Shown: positions 25,704 to 35,136, numbered from the stretch's first letter. The stretch: DNA of 64,000 bases from DASTCZ01 sp035308165 (GCA_035308165.1 DATGHC010000046.1:18118-82117); one strand, 5' to 3'. Translations and numbers: made by a program. The notes: generated by a model from the sequence alone, not told the origin.

Positions 25704-26933
25704 TTACGACGGAGTGGGCAGGACGCGAAGGACCAGGCAGGTGATGTCATCGTGCTGGCGCGCATCGCCGACGAAAGCTTCCACCGCTCCCATGGCGCGG
25801 TCACGCATCTCCGCGGCGCTGGCCGGAACAAAATTGCCCACGATTTGCAGCAGCCGCGATTCGGAGAATTCCTCCCCAGAATCATTCACTGCTTCGACTA
25901 CCCCGTCTGTGAACACAAACAGCGCGTCACCGGATTTCAGTGTCGTGCTCCCGGATTCGTAAGATCGGCTGGGGTCCACGCCCAGAGGCAAGCCTCCGCG
26001 GTCAAGCCGCTCAATCATTCCCGACATCCGGCGCAAAATTGGCGCGTTGTGTCCGGCGTTGACGTACCGCATCTCCCGGGTGGTCACATCGAGTTCCGCC
26101 AGAAATGCAGTTGTAAATCGGCGTCCTTCGGAACTGTGGGCGCAGACATATTGATCGAGCCGCGCAATAAGTTGTTCCAGCGTGGATGGCACTTCAGCCA
26201 GAGCATGAAGGCTGGCTTGGAGCGTGGCCATCAGCAATGCCGCCGGCACGCTCTTGCCTGCCACGTCGGCGACCACCAGAAGCAGCTTGCGCCCAAGTGA
26301 GGTTTCCTCGTCTCTCACTCCGGGGACTGTTGTCGAGCGCCAGAAGGCGTCGTAATAATCGCCGGAGACCGTGTTCGCAGGACGAGTGGTAAAAGCGATT
26401 TCGTACCCCGGCGTAACGGGCGCCTCCGCGGGAACCAGCCAGCTCTGAATTTCCCGCGCAATCTGCAGATCGCGCTTCATGGTGACCCGGTCGGCGAGCT
26501 CGAGAGCGAGCAACACAAACAGAATGACAGCGGCGAGACCGCTGGCCTTGAATCCTACAAATCCTTGGTCTCGATCACCGGAATTGGACCCAAAGGTTGA
26601 AACCACAAGCAGCAAGAGCGCAATCACCAACAAGACGCGCCGGGCCGGCGAAAGTTTGAGAATCATCGCCCAAAACAATGCCTTGACCGCGCGATACGGC
26701 CGCTTCCAGCGCTTTGCGCTGCGCACCTCGTCCCAATCTACTTCGCGTGAATAAAGGCCGTAGCCCTCGCGTGCCTCGCGGGCAAATTGTCCCCAAAGGT
26801 CTGAAAGCTCCAGGCCCTCCGTCACGCGCCGCCAGAAATCCCGCAAGCGGTGCTTACGTTGCTTCCCGCCGGCTGCGGGATTTTCAGGAACGGATTCTCC
26901 GGGCAATTTATCGTTGGACTGAGAAGGGGACAT
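25704..26933 (-). CDS. SpoIIE/RsbU-type PP2C phosphatase with membrane segment
   Basis: The protein (409 residues) has a cytoplasmic N-terminal part, two membrane helices (about residues 100-115 and 130-148), and a PP2C/SpoIIE domain from about 155 to the end. The metal-binding aspartates are seen in SGDYYDAF, VADVAGKSVPAALLMA, FTDGVVEA and HDDITCLVL. Such phosphatases usually act on an anti-anti-sigma (STAS) protein in a partner-switching pathway, but no STAS or RsbW-like gene is in the window. The gene sits 58 bp after dinB, in the housekeeping run. Confidence 0.88.
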   Translation of the reverse strand: MSPSQSNDKLPGESVPENPAAGGKQRKHRLRDFWRRVTEGLELSDLWGQFAREAREGYGLYSREVDWDEVRSAKRWKRPYRAVKALFWAMILKLSPARRVLLVIALLLLVVSTFGSNSGDRDQGFVGFKASGLAAVILFVLLALELADRVTMKRDLQIAREIQSWLVPAEAPVTPGYEIAFTTRPANTVSGDYYDAFWRSTTVPGVRDEETSLGRKLLLVVADVAGKSVPAALLMATLQASLHALAEVPSTLEQLIARLDQYVCAHSSEGRRFTTAFLAELDVTTREMRYVNAGHNAPILRRMSGMIERLDRGGLPLGVDPSRSYESGSTTLKSGDALFVFTDGVVEAVNDSGEEFSESRLLQIVGNFVPASAAEMRDRAMGAVEAFVGDARQHDDITCLVLRVLPTPS

Positions 26934-26991
26934 GAGGTTGCATTATACAGGCGTGGGCTTCGGGCGCGACTGGCCGGGTGTGAATCAGCGA

Positions 26992-28275
26992 TTAAACACC
27001 TTCATCTTTGTCGCCGCGCCCCAGACGGCTTCCCTTCTGCTCATCCTTCCGTTCCAGTGAGCCGCCGTATTGAATCTTGGAAAATCCGAAGCGGTCACGT
27101 AGCTTGTCCGTAGCGCTGGCCAGGCGCGCGAGTTTTTCCAGACGTTCCCCTTCCAGCAAATCGAGCTGCCGCGCCCCATGCGAAAACGATGTGAGCGCGG
27201 CGCCCAGTAAGCGCACCTTGCGCGGGCGTTTCCAGCGCGACTCGAACAGGTCGCGAAGCGTGGCCAGAATCACAGCGTCCAGATTGGTGGGCTCGGTCAA
27301 AGTCTTGGCGTGTGTGTACGTCCGGAAATCCAAGTAGCGGATAGTGAGCGTTATGGTCTGCGCGGATAAACCTGCCTCGCGGAGCCGTTTGGTTGCCTTC
27401 TGGCCCAGGTGGCTCAGCGTGGCGCGGAGTTCAACCGGGTCATCGGTATCCGCTCCAAAAGTATGATTGTGGGAGATGGACTTCGGCTCGGCATCAATAA
27501 AAAACTCGAAGGCGTCTTCTCCGCGCGATTTGCGGAAGAGTGCCGAACCCCACTGACCAAACGTTTCTTCCAGTTTTTCGAGCGGCACGGCGGCCAGTTG
27601 GCCAACTTTTTCAATCCCCAATCCATTCAGAGCTGCCTCGGTCACTTTGCCGATGCCGGGGATCCGGCGCACACTGAGCGGCGCGAGGAAATTTGCTTCC
27701 GCGCCGGGTGTCACGAAAAGCAATCCTCGAGGCTTGGCCTGATCGCTGGCAACTTTGGCGACCAGCCGCGTGGCCGCCAATCCACCGGAGCACGGTAGCG
27801 ATGTTGTCCGTGTGATTTCGCTGAGCAGTGCGTGGGCGGCGGCCAGCGGCGGACCGAAGAGCTTTTCGGTTCCGCTCAAATCCAGGTACGCCTCATCAAT
27901 GGAGGCCATCTCCACGATCGGCGTATATTTCGCCAGGATGGTGGCCACGCGGTCAGACCATTGTTCATAAAGCGAGTGCCGCACGTCGAGAAAAACCGCG
28001 TGCGGGCACAATTTTGACGCCGTGCGCAATGGCATCGCGGAATGTACGCCGTAGCGGCGCGCTTCATAACTCGCCGCGGAAACCACGCCACGCGCATCGG
28101 GACGCCCACCCACGATTACTGGCTTGCCGCGCAGATCGGGCCGGTCGAGCAACTCCACCGAAACGAAGAACGCGTCCATGTCGAGATGGAGGATGCACGC
28201 GGAACCATGCGCGCTAGTGAAGGTGAGGCCGCGCCCGTCGTCCTTCTTGGCGCGGAATGTGGCCAGCTTCGGCAC
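26992..28275 (-). CDS. dinB: DNA polymerase IV (Y-family translesion polymerase)
   Basis: DinB copies damaged DNA with low fidelity. Catalytic acids are present in LDMDAFFVSVE (D32, D34) and SIDEAYLDLSG (D127, E128). The palm, the fingers (SAASYEARRYGV) and the helix-hairpin-helix GIGKVTEAALNGLG are in the usual order, with the little-finger domain at about 260-380. The start is a GTG at 28275. The last 40 residues are Lys/Asp-rich and poorly conserved, with no clear beta-clamp motif seen. It lies 61 bp downstream of prmC. No LexA box was recognised. Confidence 0.95.
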   Translation of the reverse strand: MPKLATFRAKKDDGRGLTFTSAHGSACILHLDMDAFFVSVELLDRPDLRGKPVIVGGRPDARGVVSAASYEARRYGVHSAMPLRTASKLCPHAVFLDVRHSLYEQWSDRVATILAKYTPIVEMASIDEAYLDLSGTEKLFGPPLAAAHALLSEITRTTSLPCSGGLAATRLVAKVASDQAKPRGLLFVTPGAEANFLAPLSVRRIPGIGKVTEAALNGLGIEKVGQLAAVPLEKLEETFGQWGSALFRKSRGEDAFEFFIDAEPKSISHNHTFGADTDDPVELRATLSHLGQKATKRLREAGLSAQTITLTIRYLDFRTYTHAKTLTEPTNLDAVILATLRDLFESRWKRPRKVRLLGAALTSFSHGARQLDLLEGERLEKLARLASATDKLRDRFGFSKIQYGGSLERKDEQKGSRLGRGDKDEGV

Positions 28276-28336
28276 GAGAGCAGCTTACTCCAAGGATTCC
28301 AGATTTGAACCCCGGGATTTTCAGGACGACTGTTTT

Positions 28337-29227
28337 TCAATCTTTAATGGCGGAAATTACTCGCACGATCCCGGCCAAGTCTTGCATAGCGCTGACGCGC
28401 GTCCATCCGCGAGACGCATCCAACAATTCACTGACCGGCTCGAATTGGCCAAAGCCCAATTCAAGAACCAGCAAGCCGCCCGGAGCAAGCCGTTCGCCCG
28501 CCTGCTTGATTAAGGACGGATAAAGCGCCAATCCATCTTCGCCTCCAAATAGCGCAACTTCCGGTTCGTGTGCGCGCACGTCCATCGGCAATGTTTGAGC
28601 TTCGGAGCGTCCGATATAGGGCGGATTGCTCACGATCAGGTCGAATTGAGCCGGTACGCTCACAGCTTCAAGCAAATTGGATTCTACGAAAAGGATGCGA
28701 TCTGCCACGCCATGCAGCTCGGCATTGCGCCGGGCAACCGCAAGCGCGGCCGCCGAAATGTCCGTCGAGTAGATTCTCGCAGCGGGCAACTCCTTCGCGA
28801 GCGCGACAGCGATACATCCAGACCCCGTCCCAATATCGGCGACGCGCAACGGGGCATTGCAGCGCGTTTCGCCCAGTCGTTCGAGCGCTACCTCGATGAC
28901 GTGCTCGGTTTCCGGCCGTGGAATAAGGACATCTCGCGTAACTTCAAACTCCAGTCCCCAGAACTCTTGCTTGCCGGTAAGGTATTGAGTGGGTGTCCCC
29001 GCAACCCGCGCGGCGATAAATTCAAAAAATGAGGACATTTGTTCCGGAGAGACCGTCTCTTCGGGATGCGCGTAAATCCAGGCGCGATCCCGGCCCAGCG
29101 TGTGAAGCAGCAGCAACTCAGCCGCAAGTGGCGCACTCGGAACGCCCGCAACTTCTAGCCGTCGGATCCCATCGCGGAGCGCTACTCCAACAATGCCGGG
29201 CAATGGTTGTACCGGGGCCTGCGACAT
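28337..29227 (-). CDS. prmC: Release factor glutamine methyltransferase PrmC
   Basis: PrmC methylates the Gln of the GGQ motif of peptide release factors. The Rossmann methyltransferase motif VADIGTGSGCIAVALA and the substrate-binding NPPY (residues about 201-204) are both present, after a typical N-terminal helical domain. At 296 residues the length is normal. AAAGGAAAAG precedes the ATG. It follows prfA after 24 bp, the classical prfA-prmC pairing of enzyme with its substrate. Confidence 0.96.
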   Translation of the reverse strand: MSQAPVQPLPGIVGVALRDGIRRLEVAGVPSAPLAAELLLLHTLGRDRAWIYAHPEETVSPEQMSSFFEFIAARVAGTPTQYLTGKQEFWGLEFEVTRDVLIPRPETEHVIEVALERLGETRCNAPLRVADIGTGSGCIAVALAKELPAARIYSTDISAAALAVARRNAELHGVADRILFVESNLLEAVSVPAQFDLIVSNPPYIGRSEAQTLPMDVRAHEPEVALFGGEDGLALYPSLIKQAGERLAPGGLLVLELGFGQFEPVSELLDASRGWTRVSAMQDLAGIVRVISAIKD

Positions 29228-29251
29228 TCTTTTCCTTTCAACGTAACCCGC

Positions 29252-30343
29252 TTACGTTTGATCCAATTCCTGCTTCAACCGCTCCGCCTGGAAATGCCCC
29301 ACCAGCGCGTCCACCAGTGTTCCGATTTTACCGTCCATCGCTTCGCTGAGTTGGTGGAGAGTCACGCCGATTCGGTGGTCGGTAATGCGGCTCTGCGGGA
29401 AATTATAGGTGCGAATTTTTTCGGACCTGTCGCCGGTGCCAATCTGCCCGCGGCGCTCCGCGGCAATCGCCTCATGCTGCTTGCTGCGCTCGAGTTCATA
29501 GAGACGGGTGCGCAATACGCGCATTGCCTTGGCCCGGTTTTTGATTTGCGACTTTTCATCCTGCTGCGAGACCACCGTTCCCGTGGGCAGGTGCGTGATG
29601 CGCACGGCGGAATAGGTCGTGTTCACCGATTGCCCGCCGGGCCCGGAAGAACAGAACGTATCGATGCGCAGGTCTTTTGCTTCAATCTTGATGTCAATGT
29701 CATCGGCTTCCGGCAACACCGCCACGGTTGCCGCAGATGTGTGGATGCGTCCCTGCTGTTCGGTGGCCGGCACACGCTGCACGCGATGCACTCCGCTTTC
29801 GTATTTCAATTTCGAGTACACGTTCTTCCCGGAAATCGCCGCGGTGATGTCTTTCACTCCGCCAAGCGAAGTCGGTGAGCTCTCCAGGACTTCCACCTTC
29901 CAGTTCTGCGACTCGGCGTAGCGCGAGTACATGCGAAACAGTTCCCCGGCGAACAATCCCGCTTCATCGCCGCCGGTTCCAGCGCGAATTTCCAAAATGA
30001 CGTTCTTTTCATCCAGCGGATCCTTGGGCACCAGCAAGACCTTCAGCTCTTCTTCGACGGTTTCCTTGCGCGCGGCCAGTTGTTTTTCTTCGTCATAGGC
30101 GAGCTGGCGCATCTCATTGTCACCGGATTCCGCGGCCATTTCTTTCGCCTCGCGCTGGCCTTGATCAATCTGCTTCCACAGCCGGTATTTCTTGACGATC
30201 TCGGCAAGTTCCGAGTGCATTTTGGCGAGTTTCTGGATGCGCGCGGAATCGGACAGCACTTCGGGAGACGAAAGTTGCGCGGTCATTTCTTCGTAGCGCG
30301 CTTCCAACTGGTCTAGCTTTTCGTAGAGCGTTTTTTTGGCCAT
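29252..30343 (-). CDS. prfA: Peptide chain release factor 1
   Basis: RF1 ends translation at UAA and UAG. The GGQ motif is in SSGPGGQSVNTTYSAVRITH (Gln near 237). The codon-recognition region includes RVPATEQQGRIHTSAATV, where the PxT-type tripeptide (PAT) marks RF1 rather than RF2. The C-terminal helix includes RTYNFPQSRITDHRIG, a strongly conserved RF1 stretch. At 363 residues the length is standard. GAGGG precedes the ATG. It lies in the rpmE-to-cca run. Confidence 0.97.
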   Translation of the reverse strand: MAKKTLYEKLDQLEARYEEMTAQLSSPEVLSDSARIQKLAKMHSELAEIVKKYRLWKQIDQGQREAKEMAAESGDNEMRQLAYDEEKQLAARKETVEEELKVLLVPKDPLDEKNVILEIRAGTGGDEAGLFAGELFRMYSRYAESQNWKVEVLESSPTSLGGVKDITAAISGKNVYSKLKYESGVHRVQRVPATEQQGRIHTSAATVAVLPEADDIDIKIEAKDLRIDTFCSSGPGGQSVNTTYSAVRITHLPTGTVVSQQDEKSQIKNRAKAMRVLRTRLYELERSKQHEAIAAERRGQIGTGDRSEKIRTYNFPQSRITDHRIGVTLHQLSEAMDGKIGTLVDALVGHFQAERLKQELDQT

Positions 30344-30517
30344 GGGCCGGGTCCCTCAAATAACGAATTCATTGCAATGGTCAAGTTGACGTCGGGAAAA
30401 CTACAGGCTGCAGGCAAAGCGTCCGTTGGTGCGGGCGCCGGGGAGGAAAAACCTAATAGAAAGCGGCGAACATTTATATTAAACCGGTAATCAGCATAAC
30501 CAGCGACTCAAGCGAAG

Positions 30518-31003
30518 TCAATCAGCCGGGCGCAGATTCGTTTCTTCCCGCGTGAAAGCGTTGTTAACGGAATATAGCACCAGCGAAGTCAGCGCGCCGG
30601 CAACAAGCACTTGCCAGATACCACCACCGATGGACCTGGTCGGCTGGCCAAACAAGTAAAGTCCAAATCTGGAGAAGCTCCGCCCCCCTGCGACACGGTC
30701 GAACGCAGCACCCGCTATTTCGAGAACCATGAACACCAGCAGATATACTCCCGCGCCGCCAATGGCCCAATGCCAGGCCTGCGTCCAACGCAATGGCGAA
30801 GCGAGTCGGCGCAGCACGAAGGCGGCGATCAACTGTGGAATGCAGCCGAAAATCGTTTCAATAAAAAATGCGAAGAGAAAATCGCTCGCCCAGTTGGAGG
30901 TCCCGGCATTGTCGCGGCCGATTAAAAACTGCGCCAGCGTGAAAAAGAAACTGCCGCACACCACAGCGGCCAGATAATAGGCCAGACTTCCGCGCTTGGT
31001 CAT
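30518..31003 (-). CDS. Small hypothetical membrane protein
   Basis: A 161-residue protein with four predicted membrane helices: about residues 8-26, 39-60, 76-96 and 125-145. The ATG at 31003 overlaps the thyX stop by four bases (ATGA), so translation is probably coupled; an open frame continues upstream but lies inside thyX. The protein has no recognised family and no cofactor motif. Position and coupling suggest it is co-expressed with thyX, but give no function. Confidence 0.7.
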   Translation of the reverse strand: MTKRGSLAYYLAAVVCGSFFFTLAQFLIGRDNAGTSNWASDFLFAFFIETIFGCIPQLIAAFVLRRLASPLRWTQAWHWAIGGAGVYLLVFMVLEIAGAAFDRVAGGRSFSRFGLYLFGQPTRSIGGGIWQVLVAGALTSLVLYSVNNAFTREETNLRPAD

Positions 31004-32601
31004 ATGCGCCGTTCGATGCGCGGGAAATCGGTCCAAACTTTTACGCCGCAGAAATGGGAGCCTTCTGTGCAGATGGGTGTCGCAATTCCCGCGCGGATAT
31101 AGCACGGCGGGCCAATATACTTGGCCAACTCAGGTACAGCGGCGCGGAGCTGGTCCAGTTCTTCCATGGATGCCTGGTAAATCTCCTCCTGCGCGTTAAA
31201 GCAGGTGCGCATGGTCCATTTGTGCAGCAGGTGCAGCAGCGAACCCGACTCAACCAGCCGGATTGCTTTCGCATTTGGCAAAAGATAGAGCGCCGCTTCG
31301 GAGGGCGCGCCGCGATCCAGCAATTGGTTCTTGGCCGCCCACGCATCGGCCATGGCCTGCTCGTAAATCTCACGCGCTTTCGGATTTGAGGCGATCAACA
31401 TCGGCGTCACGTAATCCGGCTCACGCGTGTCGGCCAGCGTCAGCAACGGCCGGGAACCCGGTACCATGCGGTGCCGCTGATCCTGGCTATCTGCGGTGTG
31501 GCTAATCTTCTTTGCAAACGTAAAATACGCGTGTTGCAAGGCTCGCATCATCGGCGCGTGGACTCCGATGTTCAGTGTCTGAAGCCGGTACGGATTCCGG
31601 GCCGGATCCAGCAGCCGCGACAGCGCTTCAGCGTCCGAACACGCCGCTTCGGAGAGACCCACCACCGCGCGATAAGCCACCGCAATTATTCGCGCGGCGT
31701 TTGCCGACCCATCCACCAGCACCGACACGCGCCCGGCCAGCTTCGCGTCGAATTCCCGCGCAAAATCTTCGCCTCCCGATCCGTCCGGCCTGCCAACCGC
31801 GGAGACCTGCTCCCACTCCGGCAGCGATTCCATCGGCTCGACATCAAACCGGTCGAAAAATTGCGGGTCGAGCTCGCGAACGCGAGCAACCATCTCCCCC
31901 ACAACCGCGCGTGATTCCGCGGGAGTGTCGGAAGCCGCCTGCATGCGCCACAGTCGGTGCAGCACAATCCCGGAAAGCGTGTGCACCATGGTCGTCGCCG
32001 CTGCTACGGGCAAAACGTACCGCGCAACTTCAATCGCGCGCTTTTCCGCCTGCCCCTCTACCTTTTTGACGCGCTTGGGGTGCGAAAGTTTTCCGATGTG
32101 CCATATATCGCCAAGAATTTCGCGGGCGTTGGGCAAAAGCAGCGCAGACAACTCGCGGTAATACCCCCACGCGCGTGCCACGGCGCGCTCGTAAATCGCA
32201 CGTTCAGCGGCGCCAAACCCCGGCCCTTCCTCGGGCACGAACGCAACCGCTCGATTCAGACGAACATAGCGCTGGCTCTGCTGCTCGGAATTGTAAAACG
32301 GATGCGCGTGCAGGAATGACCAGACAAATTGCCGGCTGACATTTTCCAGCCCAAACTCAAAATGCGCATGCTGGTAAACGGTGTGATGACCGCCATTGTA
32401 CGTAGCCGCGCCGATCAGCAGGCGCTGCTTATCATTCACTTCCTCGGGGCCGATCAATCGCGGCGCGTAGCAAGTGCGCGCAGCCGCAATGGCCGAGTCG
32501 TAGGGATGTGCGAAGGCGTTCCGCAAGGTAACGCGCGGCAAAGCCGCTTCCATCGCAAATGTTTCCGTCTCATTATTCAGTGGAAGAGGTTGCGTAGCCA
32601 T
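31000..32601 (-). CDS. thyX: Double-domain ThyX-like flavin-dependent thymidylate synthase
   Basis: ThyX makes dTMP from dUMP using FAD and methylene-tetrahydrofolate. This protein is 533 residues, about twice the usual length, and reads as two ThyX-like halves. In the first, GGHHTVYQHAHFEFGLENVSRQ and SEQQSQRYV match ThyX closely, but the RHR of the signature is replaced by HAH (98-100). In the second, a related QHAYFTFAKKISHTADSQDQ is followed by an intact RHR (376-378), but the NExSxRY part is missing. A final LHKWTMRTCFNAQEEI matches the ThyX C-terminus. The halves may pair within the chain as subunits do in the normal homotetramer. No thyA was seen. It is co-oriented with rpmE and prfA. 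Confidence 0.82.
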   Translation of the reverse strand: MATQPLPLNNETETFAMEAALPRVTLRNAFAHPYDSAIAAARTCYAPRLIGPEEVNDKQRLLIGAATYNGGHHTVYQHAHFEFGLENVSRQFVWSFLHAHPFYNSEQQSQRYVRLNRAVAFVPEEGPGFGAAERAIYERAVARAWGYYRELSALLLPNAREILGDIWHIGKLSHPKRVKKVEGQAEKRAIEVARYVLPVAAATTMVHTLSGIVLHRLWRMQAASDTPAESRAVVGEMVARVRELDPQFFDRFDVEPMESLPEWEQVSAVGRPDGSGGEDFAREFDAKLAGRVSVLVDGSANAARIIAVAYRAVVGLSEAACSDAEALSRLLDPARNPYRLQTLNIGVHAPMMRALQHAYFTFAKKISHTADSQDQRHRMVPGSRPLLTLADTREPDYVTPMLIASNPKAREIYEQAMADAWAAKNQLLDRGAPSEAALYLLPNAKAIRLVESGSLLHLLHKWTMRTCFNAQEEIYQASMEELDQLRAAVPELAKYIGPPCYIRAGIATPICTEGSHFCGVKVWTDFPRIERRI

Positions 32602-32700
32602 CGCGAACGCTCATTCTACACCGGCTTGCCCTCGGCGCAGCGCGAAGTCGAGCCGGTGCCCAAAAACCTTTTTGGAAAGTTTCACCTGCACAACGGGAGG

Positions 32701-32922
32701 TTATGTCTTCTTCGCTTCGTTGCCCGCGTACTTGCGATTGAATCGCTCAATGCGTCCGGCCGTATCCAGCACTTTTTGTTTGCCGGTAAAGAACGGATGG
32801 CAACTTGAGCAGATTTCGACGCGCAGCATCTCGCCCTTTATGGTTGAGCGAGTCTTAAAAGTATGCCCGCAGGCGCAATGGACCAAAACTTCGTGATAAT
32901 CGGGGTGGATTCCAGCCTTCAT
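32701..32922 (-). CDS. rpmE: Ribosomal protein bL31
   Basis: The 73-residue protein starts MKAGIHPDYHEV, the hallmark of L31, and ends with GRIERFNRKYAG. It keeps the zinc-binding cysteines (CACG and EICSSCHPFFTG), so it is the zinc-containing (C+) form. A strong GAGGAAGG lies before the ATG at 32922; the longer open frame upstream has no homology. It heads a minus-strand run with thyX, prfA and prmC, a partly conserved arrangement in bacteria (rpmE near prfA-prmC). Confidence 0.96.
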   Translation of the reverse strand: MKAGIHPDYHEVLVHCACGHTFKTRSTIKGEMLRVEICSSCHPFFTGKQKVLDTAGRIERFNRKYAGNEAKKT

Positions 32923-33105
32923 GGTTACCTTCCTCGCGGCCGGTCTGCACGGCAGGGGGTGGGACCCCACAGTCGCGTCGCTAGGCCGCGGACAGACAGT
33001 TAGATTACGCGAATTGCCGATCGGATGCAAAGAGGCTTGAGCCATTGGAGGCGCGATGCAGCTCGCAAGAAGTGCGCTTGGTGAATTGGACCGTCCGGAA
33101 AAAGA

Positions 33106-33155
33106 GAGGGCTGCCTGGCGCACCCGGTATGCGAACCGGGTGTTGGGCAGCCCTC
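33106..33155 (-). terminator. Strong two-stem terminator after the di-haem peroxidase-like gene
   Basis: An outer 10-bp stem (33106-33115 with 33146-33155) encloses an inner 8-bp stem (33121-33128 with 33135-33142, six-base loop). On the minus strand it is followed by TCTTTTT. It ends transcription from 33221 before rpmE. Confidence 0.82.
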
Positions 33156-33158
33156 CCC

Positions 33159-33223
33159 TAGGAGAGAACCTTTAATCAGTCTCCCCGCCGGACCAGGAGG
33201 TTCTCCCGGACGGGCCTCTCCTA
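33159..33223. other. Long nested inverted repeat at the peroxidase gene end
   Basis: TAGGAGAG (33159-33166) pairs with CTCTCCTA (33216-33223), and AACC (33167-33170) with GGTT (33199-33202). The distal arm overlaps the stop codon at 33221-33223. It sits just ahead of the terminator hairpin, so the two stems could stack in the mRNA 3' end. Confidence 0.5.
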
Positions 33224-34603
33224 AAGTGAACGCAGGAAATTCAATAGATCCTGCTTCTGTGTTTCCGTCAGTCCGTGAAAACGAGTAATCACAGCGTTGG
33301 CCTCGGAACCGGGGCTGTGATGCGCCCGAATCGCTTCCAGCAGGTCACTGGTCCGTCCGTCATGTAGGAAGAAAACTCTCTGGCCCAATCCCCAAAGCGG
33401 AGCAGTGCGAAACTCGTCCGGCCCAGCAGATCCCTGCGAAACTCCATCTGCCAACCCAGCGCCCATGTGATGCACCATGAAATCCGAGAAGGCGTTGACC
33501 GGCACATTGGTCTGACCGGTCGTCAACGACATGCTGCCGGTGCTTATTGAAGGCGAATGGCATAAGGCGCACCCGACGGCGGTGAACACATTGGCTCCTC
33601 GCTGGCTCGACGGCGTAGGTGTGGCTGGCGTCGGTGGCGCCGAAAGTCGCATGAACATCGCGAAGTTCGAGACGTCAGAAGCCATATCCGATGTCGGTGA
33701 AGGACCGCTGGATGTGAAGTTCTCCGCGTCCTCGGGCAACTGAGTCAGCAGGCAACCGTGGCTGTCTTCGCGCTCATTGGGAAACAGTTCGCTGGTCACT
33801 CCCATTTCAACGTTGTAGGCCTCTCCCGCGAAAATCAGCGCGGATTTGTTTTGCGCTTTCCAGCCGAAACGGGTAATCGAGCCGTCGTTGCCGCTTCGAT
33901 TCGGATGTCCCCGAATGCCCAGAATGTTTTTCTCAAATTGATTCGCCGCTGCATTGGCCAACAAGTTTGAATCGGTGATTTCTTCAACCATTCCCATGCC
34001 GAAAACCGGCGTCGGAATGCGAAAGATCACATTGTGCTGATCCAATGCTTGCTCAAAATTGGGCTGCGTAAGAGTACAACCCGCTGCATCCTGCATCTTG
34101 GTGATGGTGAACAGGTCGTGGACACCTCCATCAGGCGATCCATCGGGATTCCTGATGAATCGCGCTTCACGGATTGGTCCATCGGATTGGATGAAGGGGG
34201 GCACCACGTTTTGTGCGCCGAATACCGTGGCGAATCCGATCTGCGGATTGTTCGTCGCCGGGCTGGTCCCACCTACTGTGGGCTGAACGTGACATCCCGC
34301 GCAGCCGTCCCCGTTGAATCTGGGGCCAAGTCCCTGACTGTCGCAGCCCGTCAGGCTCCCGGAAACACAATTCACTTCCTGGAATCGGAGCAACGCTGCG
34401 GCAAAAAGCTGCGGATAGTTGCTGACCAAACCCGGGCGAGGTCCTCCCACACCGGGATCTCCTCCGCGAACTCCAGGATCCTTCGCGGTGAGCTGGCCGA
34501 AGGCGATGCTGGAAATCAAGAGCACCATCAAAAACGCTAGACACAATTTCACTTTGGATCTGCGCGCCAATTCAAACACCCCAGATGAACGAAACAGTGG
34601 CAT
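33221..34603 (-). CDS. Exported di-haem peroxidase-like protein (DUF1111/DHOR family)
   Basis: The 460-residue protein has a signal peptide (residues about 14-36, ending SIAFG) and two haem c sites, CAGCH (near 104) and CALCH (near 345). The stretches GLGPRFNGDGCAGCHVQPT and APLWGLGQRVFFLHDGRTSDLLEAIRAHH are typical of the di-haem oxidoreductases of PF06537, related to MauG and cytochrome c peroxidase. These are periplasmic; some reduce peroxide, others modify proteins. The ATG at 34603 has AGGAGA upstream. It stands alone and is ended by a strong terminator. Its electron donor is not evident here. Confidence 0.88.
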   Translation of the reverse strand: MPLFRSSGVFELARRSKVKLCLAFLMVLLISSIAFGQLTAKDPGVRGGDPGVGGPRPGLVSNYPQLFAAALLRFQEVNCVSGSLTGCDSQGLGPRFNGDGCAGCHVQPTVGGTSPATNNPQIGFATVFGAQNVVPPFIQSDGPIREARFIRNPDGSPDGGVHDLFTITKMQDAAGCTLTQPNFEQALDQHNVIFRIPTPVFGMGMVEEITDSNLLANAAANQFEKNILGIRGHPNRSGNDGSITRFGWKAQNKSALIFAGEAYNVEMGVTSELFPNEREDSHGCLLTQLPEDAENFTSSGPSPTSDMASDVSNFAMFMRLSAPPTPATPTPSSQRGANVFTAVGCALCHSPSISTGSMSLTTGQTNVPVNAFSDFMVHHMGAGLADGVSQGSAGPDEFRTAPLWGLGQRVFFLHDGRTSDLLEAIRAHHSPGSEANAVITRFHGLTETQKQDLLNFLRSL

Positions 34604-35136
34604 GTCGTCTCCTGAATCTGGCTGGGAGGGTGGCAATTCGTCTGATTCACGAATTTTGGAACCACGGGAGGCTGGGTTGCTGACCCGGAAGACTATCGCT
34701 GAGTCCAATCGAGGGTAAGCTGACCTGAGGGACAGTATTCGTACAAGTACGAGTCGCTGAGCGCGTCCTGAACTTCACACTGTTCTGTGAAATGACGAAT
34801 ACCGATTTCAATTCGATCCGCTGACTAAATCTATTTTGATTCGACGAGTCTCTTTTTTATTTTCTATTGAGCTGACGTGGTTCCTTCTTGGAACGCGCAA
34901 CTCTCATTCCATACTTTGTTCTCACTTGGTTCAGCGCAATCCCGCCAAAGATTATCCAATGCGTGAGCACACACCTCAGCGTCACCTTCATTGCTAATAG
35001 TTCAGAGCGGCCGCAAACCTCCCAAAATATTCAGTTCTCGTCGCGCCAAAGCCGCGGGTGTCAGGCTTCAAATCAGTCAATACCGGTATGGCCTTTTCCC
35101 TTGTCGGACACTGCGGGACACGGTAGCTTCAGCGGG
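34604..35136. other. Divergent intergenic region with two inverted repeats
   Basis: TCGTAC-AA-GTACGA (34739-34752) and TTCACA-N6-TGTGAA (34774-34791) lie 22 bp apart. They look like operator sites between the di-haem gene and the gene at 35137. The region is AT-rich near 34800-34870. No other gene is seen. Confidence 0.4.

Noticed and set aside
28302..28311. GGTTCAAATC (minus strand) like a tRNA T-loop
   Set aside because: The flanking bases do not pair as a T-stem and there is no acceptor or anticodon arm around it.
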